From assembly GCA_029931535.1 (NCBI GenBank), contig JAQPZY010001471.1, forward strand, positions 2,350,501 to 2,414,500: a DNA stretch of 64,000 nt, in the 5' to 3' direction. A program made the position numbers and the translations under genes. Positions within the stretch are counted from its first letter, which is position 1. Every line of letters begins with the position of its first letter. Positions 46,066 to 58,040 of the stretch are shown piece after piece. The notes beneath the pieces were generated by a model. That model was not told the DNA's origin, did no database searches, and saw only the letters and a list, made by a program, of their open reading frames with translations. The DNA is from Margaritifera margaritifera. Taxonomy: Eukaryota > Mollusca > Bivalvia > Unionida > Margaritiferidae.

Positions 46066-46450
46066 CAGGCTAGGTCATCTTCGCTAGCCAAGGGTTGTTG
46101 ATACAGTTAATTCAAAGGAGGCGAAGAACGAAGTGAATCGACTACCCGTGTCTAGCGAATATGGGTCTATATATTCTGGCGCAATGTAAAGTGGCTAATG
46201 AAAGGAAATCACGTGCTAGCAAAAATCAAATGTTTTGTTGATGGAATCCACTGATTTGACGACATAAAGGATGAAAATTGAAATTAGAAGGAATAAATGT
46301 TCATGGTTGGGTATTTATCGAAGTGTAAATTGTACCTCATCACTCACGAGGTTGGGTAGTATAGAAGCGTACATGTTACCTAATCCCGTACACACATGTA
46401 CACTTTGATCAATGCTCAAGCATGATCATTTAATCCTAAAATATGTTTGT
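46066..46450 (-). mobile_element. Inverted-repeat element, family 2, copy 2
   Basis: This is the reverse-orientation counterpart of 7195-7550. Shared landmarks are CATCTTCGCTAGCCAAGGGT, TTGATGGAATCCACTGATTT, GGTTGGGTATTTATCGAAGTG and the inverted arm ACTTTGATCAATGCTCAAGC. The arms lie at about 46300-46349 and 46372-46437. Confidence 0.55.
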
Positions 46451-47734
46451 TTTTGAAGTTTCTTATGTAGCCCTGCTAAATGTGTATGGGATAAAAACCA
46501 ATGTGTTCAAAATGCATTGTCCACTTAATTAAAACAGACGTTTAGGAAACTGCAACAATTGCAACATGGAAGGAGATAACAATGTGACTGCAAGAACACA
46601 CACATGGAGGGAGTGGGGGTGGGGGCTGTTAGAATTTGTTGGAGAAAATGTTTAGAGGATTTTGTGAAACTGAACTTCCCGTTTCACACCACGAGAGTGT
46701 CTTGCAATTATGTGATTCAACTAGAAATCAGTTCTAGAGTGCAAACCAAATTATTGGTTACTTCGAAAAAAAAGAAAAAGACGAAGAAGAAAAAAAAACT
46801 TTACTGTTGTAGTTTCATGCAATTTTTTTTTTGTCAGTCAATTTTATTGGTTCATTTTTACACACTTTGCTTTCTCAAATCTGTACAGTTTCCATGAAAA
46901 GGCCAAATTCCATTGGGGGAAAGCTCAGTACGTGTTTCAGGTACAGCAATGTAAGCAATATGGTATAGATCGAGGCTTGTATGTATGCTTTGTGCTGTGT
47001 TTTCGTGTTGTCAGATTGCCGTTTAAATTCAGAAGTTGTATGTATTTTGTGGTCTACTGAGACAAATGATTAGATACTATATTATTGATATAAGTGTGTA
47101 TGCATTGAATGAAACCACACACTCGACCACGCTAAAAAAAAAGAAGTCTCTTACAGTGCAATATAGACGAGGGCCGGGAAGTTCATAAACTCCAACACTT
47201 TATCCATTCCAAAGAAATATATATTTCAGTATGTTCCATGATCACCTAATCATATAGTTGGATGTAAAAGAAATATCTTTCGCGTACTAGAGCAATAAAC
47301 GTACCAAAAAGCTAAAATTGCGAGGGGAGGTTTGATTGCGTAAATTGCGTAAACGCTTGTCTGTAGTCGCAAAGAAAGAAGTAGTGACACTTATGTATGT
47401 TCCATGGGAAATGGATGAGTCTTCTAACTTCTTATTTGTTACCAAACTGTCTGAAATCTGTTGAGGTTCTGTGATATGGGTTCTATTTTCGTAGCATTGG
47501 ACACAATTTCCAGTATCACCTCTCCATTCGTAATACAAAACACTGCTTTAGAGACGCTCATTTTTATCTTAGACTAGAAAGCTCGATGGAATAATCGTTA
47601 GTTGAGTAAGTGCGAGACACTAATGCATTTAGATACATTATGGTGTTTGTCGTATAAAACAGTAATAAATAATTTAACATTGACTCAGCAGTTCAAGACA
47701 CTCGATTACAATCTATATCTTTCAATATTAATGA
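46451..47734. other. Unrecognised non-coding sequence
   Basis: A 97-codon open frame at 46604 contains a lysine-rich run encoded by an A-rich tract and no recognisable domain. Nothing else is supportable. Confidence 0.4.
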
Positions 47735-47972
47735 GGGGGCCCGGGTGGCCGAGTGGTCTAAGGCGTTCGCCTTAATCAATCACTGCCATCTGACCTCTGT
47801 CCGCGTGTGTCTTGGGCTCGGCCAATATGGTTAGGTGAGAAAGCTTGCCAGTGGGTCGGTGTGTCTTCCAGGGAATTTCCCGGGTTCTTCCTCCACCAGA
47901 TATACTGGCCACCATGTATAGCCTATCATGTGCTGAAAAATGGCGTTAAACCCGTAGAACCACAAACCACAA
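47735..47972 (+). mobile_element. tRNA-derived SINE, family 2
   Basis: The head GGGTGGCCGAGTGGTCTAAG, then GCG, is a tRNA-Leu/Ser-like A box. The body has GTGAGAAAGCTTGCCAGT, GGGTTCTTCCTCCACCA and ATATACTGG, ending TGGCGTTAAACCC. The body matches the element at 54.84 kb. Length is about 238 bp. The B box is weak, so it is not a tRNA gene. Confidence 0.75.
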
Positions 47973-48295
47973 CCTCAACATGAATGAAAGTACGTGGATC
48001 AAAAAGCGCGTCTGGTTAGATTCCTTGGTTCTTTTGAATAAACATTTTTACTCTTCACTGATTGTTAAAAAAGAAAACAAAAACGCATTTTCATTCTTTG
48101 AAAGTTAGTCCAAAACCCGATTTTGTACTATCGGTATACCTTCAAAGAGTAATCTTTTTTTTATTTCAATAACTGTTCCTTTTTCTGAACGTTCCTACGA
48201 CCATTTAGCAAGAATCTATTACATTCTAACAAGCAACTCATAATTATTCACGCCGCTATATCCCGACCAGCCGGACTTTTAATTTTCAATGCGAC
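47973..48295. other. Unrecognised non-coding sequence
   Basis: No gene, RNA or repeat was recognised. Confidence 0.4.
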
Positions 48296-48493
48296 TGCCG
48301 ATCCAACTTCAAACTGCGTAGACCCATATATGCCGTTGTATAATTCCCCGTCAGATCTATGTCCATGCAGTTAGTTATGACTAATAAGTAGAACAAACAA
48401 CATACCCCAGATCTGCTTTCGCATTATGCGACGGCAGATCAGGGTTTATGTTGTTTGCAGTTGGACCCGAATTTTAGAAGAGTACATACGGTA
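48296..48493. mobile_element. Foldback/MITE-like element, family 1, copy 5
   Basis: Left arm with CCAACTTCAAACTGCGTAGA, inner GACGGCAGATCAGGGTTTAT, and right GTTTGCAGTTGGA with an outer ACATACGGTA. The left outer end is eroded. Confidence 0.6.
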
Positions 48494-48669
48494 TATTCAT
48501 CTCCACTGTTGAATGTTTAAACTTTATACATTACATTCTGCCACGCGGAATATGATAGCTATTCTTTAAAAAGAGTTTTTTTGTTTTTGTTTTTGTTTTT
48601 TAATGGAAAAGGAATTACAGTTCATGTCAAGTACAATTGATTATGTAAAGATGAAAGATTTGCAGATTA

Positions 48670-49135
48670 TGCCTCTGATACCGTACCTGTTACAGATATC
48701 AATAGTACTGTACCTGTCATATACATCAATAGTACCGTACCTATCATAGACATCAATAGCACCGTACCTGTCATAGACATTGGTAATACCGTACCTGTCA
48801 TAGACATTGGTAATACCGTACCTGTCATAGACATCAATAGTACCGTACCTATCATAGACATTAATAGTACTGTACCTATCATAGACATCAATAGTACCGT
48901 ACCTATCATAGACATCAATAGCACCGTACCTGTCATATACATTGATAATACCGCCCTGTCATAGATATCAATAGTACCGTACCTATCATAGACTTCAATA
49001 GTACCGTACCTATCATAGACATTGATAATACCGTACTTGTCACGGATATCAATAGTACCTTACCTGTCATAGACATTGAGAGTACCGTACCTCTCATAGA
49101 CATCAATAGTACCGTACATGTTATAGACATAAACA
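48670..49135. repeat. 27-bp minisatellite
   Basis: About 17 copies of a 27-bp unit, AGTACCGTACCTGTCATAGA followed by CATCAAT. A period divisible by 3 gives an open minus-strand frame of nonapeptides (MSMIGTVLL). I read it as a repeat by-product. Confidence 0.92.
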
Positions 49136-49139
49136 CATA

Positions 49140-51440
49140 CGCAAAACTGCATATATGTTTTGTTCTGAGTCGACGGAAATAGAACTATTGCATAGGGATA
49201 AGTCGAGGATGTCAGGCCGAGACGTATTCATAAGCCATAATCAAACGAGCTCTTTCCCCCGACTAAGAACAAAACACGAATGCGGTTCATTATTTATTAC
49301 ATACCCTTCTTTTCCGCTTTCAAACTATTTTTAGCTTTACTGTATAAATGAAATTCAAAACGAATTGGGATTGAAAAGTTCGATTCACAACGTCTAAAAA
49401 TATCTACGCGCGGACGTCAAAGAAGACACGTAAGTAGTTCGAATCTAATTGTGTGATACGGTAATACGGACTGAACAGCTGTATCAAACTCCAGATCAAG
49501 CATGTAAGATTAAATGGGTATGAAATACAACAAAAGTGTCGTGCCTGTTATATATTTCAATAGTACACATTTAAACGCGGTAATAATGCACATAGTCATT
49601 TAATGAGAATGAGAATAGTATGGATCGGGCTAGTGCTTAATACATTTATTTCATATATAAGCATTTCTGAAAAGTAGTATACGATTTTTAAAAAAAAGAG
49701 TTCTATAATCATTTTTGTCATGATCAACAATCAAACTTCATGCTGAAATAACGAGTTTCTGATAACTCCATCCCCCACTCACACCCATACCAAGAAAACA
49801 AATAACAGCACAACAACAGAACGCACTATTGCTTCGGCAGGTGTCTATGGAAGCGAAACTAACATCTCGGCTAGTGTCTGCATATATATATATATGGTGT
49901 GTTTTTAATGTTCATACGCTTAAGAAAGAAAATATAATATATAATATAATAACATTAATATAATAACACTTAGATTTTGCAATACGTTATTGCAAGCTGA
50001 GGTAACGTCTTATACGTATGTGAATTAAATAAAAAAAAGAAATTTAGTAGGTGCATTTTTGTTTCAATTTTCAAATTGCGGTAGCGCTGGTTTTCTACAT
50101 GTTTAGTTAATGGTTGTGAGTATGATGACAGATCAAGACAGATCCGGGACTGTCAGGCTGGGCATGAATACGTTTTGTGTTTTGTTGTTGTTGTTGTTTT
50201 CTAATCCTTGTTCAAATTTAGCTGGGATATGGTCATTCTTATTTGGGTCTGCATCTAATATTCTAATGGTTTATTATACTTTACATAATATTGTATTCAG
50301 GCTAAATTATCTATAGATTATGGGCTTTTCAGAATAGATTCATAAACGAATATAACACAAATATATTTCAGGAAAACACTTTTCTATAAATGTATTTTCC
50401 TTACTGTTCCAGAGTAGTCCACTGGAGGACTTTATTGGGCCGAGTCTATACAGCCTAAAGCGCTGATAAATACAAAAAAATAAATTCTGTGAAAGCATGG
50501 AGAATCTTGCAATGTGAATGTTTGCTGACCGCAGTCAGATCAAGAATGACCCCCCCCCCCCCAACAAAAATAAATAAATAAAAATAAATAAAGGGATTAA
50601 ATATATTTAAATGGAAAAAGAAAGCTGCTATATATTTGCTCGAGTTCCTGTTTCTTACTGATGCTTCTCAGTTCCGCATCGAAAATTTTGGTGTCTTTTT
50701 TAACAAGTCGTGAAGATTTGTCCGAATGGAGAGAACTAATAGTCAGTTTAGATTATGAATACAATAAATGCGAAATACTGGTCTACTCACTGAATATAGT
50801 ACATAGTATTTGGACATTGATTAAAAAAAAATTGTCATTTATAAGAAGTGAGGCCTATCATGCAAAGCTTTATCAGAAATTAGAATTTAATGTCACTGCT
50901 TTTCTTAATCAGCATTGTTATTGTCTGGCGATTGTTCACGTAAACGTTTCTCTTTCATCATAATGTATTTTAAAGCGTTAGTCTGTTTCAATACGTGTCC
51001 TTTTTTTGTTAAATGATCTATTTTTGTTAATGATATAAAAAAACATGACAAACAATGTATGATTCATGTAAATTAATTTTTAAAAAAATACACCACCACC
51101 CCCACCCCTTAGAATTTGTTCGGTGTCTCCTTCAGATTCCCAGCGTGCGAGCAAACAATTAGCTTCCTTATTCATGCGGAAAGCTTCTGCAGATAAATAG
51201 ACAAAGGACAAATGTCATTCACAGATGACATATTCTTGGGATAGATTTTTGCAAAGACTCTTTTGGTTTCAATTGAAGATAAAAACAAATAACCAAGTTC
51301 TCATTCGCCAACGTCGAGATCCTGCTGCTGCTGGTTATGAATTTACATGAAACTTAATCAGACAGGATCTAAGACTGTTGTCAACAAAGTAGTCATTAAG
51401 TTTCTTGTTGCGAATATGCTGATAATAGTAATAGCATACT
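49140..51440. other. Unrecognised non-coding sequence
   Basis: A C run lies near 50551, and a 100-codon open frame at 50661-50963 has no recognisable domain but a mixed composition. There is no convincing splice context. A gene cannot be excluded. Confidence 0.35.
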
Positions 51441-51445
51441 CATAC

Positions 51446-51650
51446 ACTGTCTTAAGGCAAAATAAATCTGTACAATGTGTCACAGGGCGAAATAAATCGG
51501 TACACTGTGTCACAAGGCGAAATGAATCGGTACACTGTCACAAGGCAAAATAAATCGGTACACTGTGTCACAAAGCAAAATAAATCGGTACACTGTGTCA
51601 CAAGGCAAAATAAATCGGTACACTGTGTCACAGGGCAAAATAGACCGAGA
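51446..51650. repeat. 30-bp minisatellite
   Basis: About seven copies of CACAAGGCAAAATAAATCGG followed by TACACTGTGT, one with a 6-bp deletion. Confidence 0.9.
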
Positions 51651-51699
51651 CATTAAATCATGAATAAGTTAAATACTGAGCTTTTTATTGCCTTGATAT

Positions 51700-52050
51700 G
51701 CAGATATGCACCTGGATATAGACATGTACCTGGATATGCAGACATGCACCTGGATATACAGACATGTACCTGGATATACAGACATGCACCTGGATATGCA
51801 GACATGCACCTGGATATGCAGACATGCACCTGGATATACAGACATGCACCTGTATATACAGACATGTACCTGGATATGCAGACATGCACCTGGATATGCA
51901 GATATGCACCTGGATATGCAGACATGTACCTGGATATACAGACATGCACCTGGATATACAGACATGCACCTGGATATGCTGACATGCACCTGGATATACA
52001 GACATGCACCTGGATATGTAGTCATCCATCTGATATGCAGACATGCACCT
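51700..52050. repeat. 20-bp minisatellite
   Basis: About 17 copies of GACATGCACCTGGATATGCA with GATATACA and CATGTACC variants. All three frames of both strands stay open for long stretches. The frames listed there are repeat translations. Confidence 0.93.
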
Positions 52051-52338
52051 GGTTGGTTTATGTAAAACTGCATTGTATTGGGAAGTTTCTGAATAATTCA
52101 TAATTTCTTCTACAAATCCAATGAAAAGAAATGTCATCATGTTTTCTGCTTCCGTTTGTACAGGTGTGTATAGTTGCATATCACCCATGACATTGCAAGG
52201 TTGTTATAATAATAATTCTCCTAACCTAAAGGTTCTTTTTGTACACCTCACCGTTTAGGATAAATTATTTCTTTTAAACTGGAGAGAAGTGAGGATTATA
52301 CTAAAATTAAGTTACAGTTTCAAAAGTACATTGGCAGA

Positions 52339-52349
52339 CACACACACAG

Positions 52350-52428
<79 letters not shown>
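52339..52428. repeat. CA/TA compound microsatellite
   Basis: A short CA tract with one interruption passes into about 60 bp of TA. Confidence 0.95.
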
Positions 52429-52429
<1 letters not shown>

Positions 52430-54837
52430 TTAAGTGTGTAATAAAGAAAATTATTGGCGAAATATTGTTCATATTTTGTATTTCGATTTTTTCGCACGTT
52501 AAAAATATTTCATTATATTTTCACACGTGAAAATACAAGATTTCCCATCATGCCATGAGACGCTTTTTGTGTGTGCCTCCAGAAGTTGGATTCTCTATGA
52601 AGTTATATCTCATGTATCACCTTGACAACAGTATAAAACACCCGGTGTTCAGGATTGCTCAATCAGACTTGCTTTTATCGTCCAATAGTGTAAAATAGTT
52701 TACAAAAAGTCAACAAAAAAAAAAGCAATTTATTGCAACAGATTAGGTCGTTCCAAAGCTACCGCTCTCTTAAATTGCTGATAGTCTTATGATCAGCTTG
52801 TGAATATTATTGAAAGTGAGGTGAACTTACGAAAAGGGGGCTAGGGGTAGTGTGATGAAGAATGAGTTTAATCCTCTGCTTCGATACAGAAGCAAGTTTG
52901 GCATATAATAAAAAGAAAAATAGCTTTTCCGCGTAAATAAACCACTCGTTAAAATATCCGGGGTTTTTTTTGTTTTTTTTTTGGAGGGGGGAGGGGTCTT
53001 TTATCATTTAATTTTCGGGGTGTGGGTGGGTAGCCTGGGATTTTCATTTCGACCATAAATTTTTATCTCTAATCACAGGATACGTTTTTTTTTTGTACGT
53101 AAAATGATGGATAGAATTAGGTCTTTTTTTTCTACATATCAGAGTAAGAGAACTTTTTTCAAGCTTCTTGCGGGACAGAACTTTTGTTTTACAAAAACCG
53201 TGCCCCCCACGAGCCCTCCCAACCCCCCAAACTGAAAATATTTGCCACTGACTTGTTACCAGAAGATTACAAAGGAAAAGTTATCATGGAAAAACATCAT
53301 CATAAATATATCGGGACAGAATTTGATATTGTCCGCTAATTTCAGGAACTTCTGAGCGATAAGATAAGTACATGTATCAAGTGTAATGATCGAGTGGTTT
53401 CAGTCTAAAATTTAAATTCTGTTTGTTTTATATGTCTTTGCGTATCATATGAATGTCTTTTGTTGCACAAAAACAAACTCAATGGAGACATACAATTATT
53501 TAAGAAATAGGAAATAATGTAATTGCTATTATTATTTTTGTAGGCAAAAATCAATGAATAACCATGCAAAGACTTTGTTTAATAAAATAAGTGCCTTGAA
53601 CTTTTGCAATGATAACAGTATTATCAAGTGCATGACAGTCATTCAGAAAGCTATTACAGTAATGTAAGTCAGCATAGTACAGGCGAAGTTTTCTGGCAAA
53701 GGAATGAGTGTGCAGCTACCAAAGAAATAATTTACTTCAAAAAGCTGCTGTGGTGTCCCAATTTACAATAACGTTTTGCAGAAGGGCAAATTTAAGAGTT
53801 ACACATTGAATACACGTTTCAATTATCATTGATTATCGATTAAAATAAATACTTATAAAATCCAACCATACGTCTACCAATTTATTTTCTTTTTTGTTCG
53901 CTGCAGTGACACTCTCGCAGACAGTTAATATTGGTGATTTCATTTGATCATGATCGTGGCAATGAACCATTCTAAAACAAATCCACATGCGACAAAGTGA
54001 TTCTAGAAAACATGCGACAGTACTTTTACCGTCACTATTAAAGAAGCAATAAGAAATGTAAAAATTGATCCCAGAATGTCTAGAAGGGTGTAAAATCATT
54101 TTTTTTCGGACTGTATATAAGAACTAGAAGCAGTTTTCACGTACACTGATACTTCTTCAATTTGGCATGAAAAGCTGATATTTTTTTCGAAGACATTCTC
54201 ATTAAGATAGTCATTCCAAGCTAGAAAGTCGGATATTTGGGACCCCATGGCAGAAACCAAATAATACAATCAATTTTGCAGTCGATCTAACTCGAAAAAA
54301 ACCCAACCTTATGATTGCTTAGCTTGAAATTATGTTTGAGCGCGCACATACGAAAAAATTAAAAATAAATAATATGGTTTGGGAGTTTTGGTAGTATGGA
54401 GAAATTGAAAGACCAATACCATGTTATATCAAATTTATGATACGCCCACCTGGTATGAATACGGGTATAATTATGGTTTGAGAAGTGTACTATTGCTTCT
54501 GTACGCTCTAAATTTCCAGTTATTAGTCAGTAAAAGTACAGGAATACAGCAGGAAATTATTATGTATATTTATGGCTTAATGTACATGTTAAAAATGAAT
54601 ATAACACGTTAGAAAATGTACACGTTTTCCCCCTCCCGTGTTATCAATCTCTGTCTGTCTGTCTGTCTCTCTCCATAAACAAATGAAAAAAAATATCTGG
54701 AAATTTGTAAAGTGTCAGAGGAAAAAGAATTTAAGCTGGATGAAAACCTAGGATCTGAATTTAAACCAAGAACCCTAAGAGAATATGTGTTGTTGTAATG
54801 ATATGTGTACGCTATCCATATGTGTTTTTTTTTATAG
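52430..54837. other. Unrecognised non-coding sequence
   Basis: T, G and C homopolymer runs lie at about 52960-53230. Open frames up to 88 codons (53833-54099 minus) carry no recognisable domain. No RNA gene was seen. Confidence 0.4.
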
Positions 54838-55050
54838 AGGCCCCGCCTGTGTTGTTCCTCGCCTTTCTAGATCACTTACATATCTCACTTCTGTTCACCT
54901 GAGTTCGAGTCTCGGCTCGACCAACGTGGTATGTGAGAAAGCTTGCCAGTTGCTTCGCGCGGATCGGTGGTTCTTCTCGGGTTCTTCCTCCACCAAATAT
55001 ACTGCCGAAATGTGCTGAAGAAATGGCGTTAAACCCAACAAAACCAGGAT
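54838..55050 (+). mobile_element. tRNA-derived SINE, family 2
   Basis: The head is decayed but keeps GAGTTCGAGTCTC as a B box. The body GTGAGAAAGCTTGCCAGT, GGGTTCTTCCTCCACCA, ATATACTGCC and the 3' TGGCGTTAAACCC match the 47.74-kb copy. Confidence 0.72.
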
Positions 55051-55170
55051 TTTTATACCGTGTTACACAACACCAATGATACAAGGTTGCAAACGTTTGG
55101 CTAGACAAGGATTATACTGCTCACATAGTCTATCCTAAAACAAACCATTTTAAAAATTTTAATGCCTGAA

Positions 55171-55175
<5 letters not shown>

Positions 55176-55226
<51 letters not shown>
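55176..55226. repeat. CT microsatellite
   Basis: A pure CT tract of about 50 bp. Confidence 0.95.
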
Positions 55227-55229
<3 letters not shown>

Positions 55230-55609
55230 GATCCGTCTGTCGATCAGTGATGGCGTAAAAAAATAAAATGTGTACTGAACCATTCCCATCAGCCTCTATG
55301 ATAATATTTATTCGTCTTTAAAGAATAATTGAGTTAAATATTTGGCAAACTAGTCTTAAAACGTGTCGGCTTTTTAAAAGAACACTTTATAATTTGTCCC
55401 TAGTCATGTTATCCACACCAACCCAGCAGCATCTAGGTTTGAAAAACCATTATATCAAAAGGCTAAATTCATTGATAAAGAGGAAATGTTAATTGGACGA
55501 AAAAGCTGAGACGTCTTTAAAAGTTAACAAGAAATGGAAAAGAGATACAGTGTCGGAACAATTGGAATCTACTCGGCCTTTTCCGTTAAGTCTAGAAAGA
55601 AACCTCAGA

Positions 55610-55745
55610 TGTAATTCGACGCCATTAGGGAACTATATTCGGAACTACTTTTGTTCACATAGTACAATATGGCGGCTTCGCTGACAAATTGTCACACTTC
55701 CGGTGCTCGTCAGACCGCAGAGAACTAGCATCCTCCATCTTAGTG
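55610..55745. promoter_or_regulatory. Possible TATA-less promoter (YY1 and ETS motifs)
   Basis: CAATATGGCGGC (55665-55676, YY1-like), CACTTCCGG (55695-55703, ETS/GABP-like) and CTCCATCTTAG (reverse YY1-like) cluster within 100 bp. The region is richer in CpG than the rest of the window. Such motif sets mark start sites of housekeeping genes in animals. No first exon could be assigned on either strand. An open frame at 55815-56150 lies downstream without a known domain. Confidence 0.3.
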
Positions 55746-56150
55746 AAAGTCTCTGCTACGCACTCCGCTACACAACTCTAATCGGGAGACACAGATTTTA
55801 CTTGTTACAAGTCTGTGATACTGGCTTGCCAATTCAGGTCGGCCACCAGCGAATATCACGACGAAAGGAAACAAAGTCACAGTGGGAATATTGTCGGCCT
55901 TTTCTATCTCAACATATGTGATACACTTCCCAAACCCATCAAAATGTATATTCCTACAACTACATCTGAGGTTATTTTTCGACTTGACAGAAATAGCGGA
56001 GCGATGTTCCTATTGTTTGGTTCTACCCTTAGATCAGGCGGCTCACCATCATGGTGGCCGACAGTAGCCCCGTCCTTATTATATTACACAAAGACGCGCG
56101 GCCTATCTATCCTCAGGCAAATTGCCATATGGGCCAGTCCGACACTGTAA

Positions 56151-57930
56151 GGATACGAACATCTGTATTGGTGACAAATAATGTGTTGTACTCGTTATAC
56201 ATCTTGTCAACGACTGAATATTGAAAAGCCAATACAAGAGTCGTTGGGTTTTGTATTCTTATCACACGATACATGGATCGACAGACACTATAGCAATGCA
56301 ACTGCAGACTATTGTCAATAAAATATGATAATGCCAACACGACTTTCTTGTGTAAGACTTTATCCAATCCATTCAACATCAAGGAAACCCAGTGTAAACT
56401 TACTTACCGATCTCACTGCGGGACACATAAAACGTTAGGTTGAATAAAAGTTCCTGTAAATAAGTCTACATTATACAAAAGCTACACTTTATTGGGTCAT
56501 ACTTGTGGTTCGGACACACCGATGATCCTGATTAATTATATTCCGAGGGACAAAGTTATACATGGTTACAAGACCTACGATACATCTTGTTAATTGAAGT
56601 ATGTAATTTATTTCTTAAATCTGACTGAAACCTACTGCCTGAAGCCTAATGTCTTAAAACTGTCTGAAACCTACTTTAAAGGCCCCAACCTTCTATGGGA
56701 TTCCTCGAAAATACCAATACGTACAATACATATATAAATAAGCAAAAACGCTTGTGGATAGCTTTCACGGCATATACCATATAATAGCCTTGAAATCAAT
56801 CATCACCGATTTAATGCATGAGGTACATTCTTCATGCCAGACTTAATGTATATGTTTGAATGAGTCTATTGAGTAGATTTGTATGGGCTGTCTGACAAAC
56901 TTGTAATGGAGACACAATACCGGGGCAATAAGCAATTAAATCTAAAAGCTAAATCCAAAAATGTACAAAAAGACTCAATAATTAAGGTCGTTATATAATG
57001 CGGGAGATTTAATTACAGAATACATATAACTGGCGTTGTTTTGGAATATAAAATGAGTATTAATATTTTTAGGGTCAAGCGTGTCCTCTTTCCCTTTTAT
57101 CTATCCGTAACATTTGGTATTATAATAATAAAACTTCCAGAATTATTTATCGATGTACAAAATATAAAAAGTATAACTTGAGTCCCAAAATAAGATATTG
57201 CCAAGGGAACAATAAAAATCAGCTACAGACGATATGAAAGGCTACAAATATTAAATAAATTTACGCTATATCTGACAAAGCATTTGCAGATGGAAGTGAG
57301 TATTATTACGCGACGTTTGCGTTACCCTCTTTTGTGAATATTCTCTCGGGACAACTATTATTTGCAAATCGAATGGTTCTCACTTTTATTTATATTTTCT
57401 TTTATTTAGGAGAACATAGTTTAGTAGTTCAGTCGAATTTCAAATCAAAGAAATGCACAAAATATCACATGCGTGGATTTAAGGCAAACACATCTTTACT
57501 TTGCAGCTGTATCACATATTTTAACATCTCTAATGAATTGGTCAACTTAAATGTATAAGTTATCTATTTTATGAGCTGAGAGTTATTTAAAGAGTTATTT
57601 AAACAGAATGCCTGTAAATTCCGAAAACGCACTCGGTCAGATGCCATACGTATTTATCTAATGTTAAAATAATTGAATAGAACTTAATTTAATTCACTTT
57701 CAAAACCAGAAAACCAGAAAGGTGCAAGAGGTGTCAATCAATATAGCCTAGCGTCCTCTTTTTGTTCCAATAGATGCAATTCTGAACGAAAAACAATGTC
57801 AATTCTTGCAAAAGTTGTCTTTAGAAATAAGAATTTAGTCCATGCCAAAATAGATGCTATCATTTCCATTTCATTATGCATTTAAAGCCTCTTATTTAGA
57901 GATATCAAGAGGAATTATACGGAAATAAAG
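56151..57930. other. Unrecognised non-coding sequence
   Basis: A possible minus-strand 46-nt micro-exon (56408-56453, acceptor TTATTTACAG, donor GTAAGT) is open in one frame but has no supporting homology. Otherwise nothing was recognised. Confidence 0.3.
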
Positions 57931-58040
57931 AGGCAGGCCTGGTCGGCCGCATTTGTGTGCCCTTGGGAAAGGTACTTAGTTTCCATTTCCTCGGCATGAT
58001 GTAGCCAATAATGTGTTGAAAATGCCGTTAAATAATAAAT
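57931..58040 (+). mobile_element. SINE family 1, 5'-truncated copy
   Basis: GTCGGCCGCATTTGTGTGCC, CTTGGGAAAGGTACTTAG, TCGGCATGATGTAGCCAATA and ATGCCGTTAAATAATAAATA. The tRNA head is missing, and a short AATA tail follows. Confidence 0.7.

Noticed and set aside
46604..46897. 97-codon frame with a lysine-rich stretch
   Set aside because: The lysine run comes from an A-rich tract; no domain, no splice context.
51653..52188. Six overlapping frames of 70-167 codons on both strands
   Set aside because: The 20-bp minisatellite lacks stops in most frames; no protein evidence.
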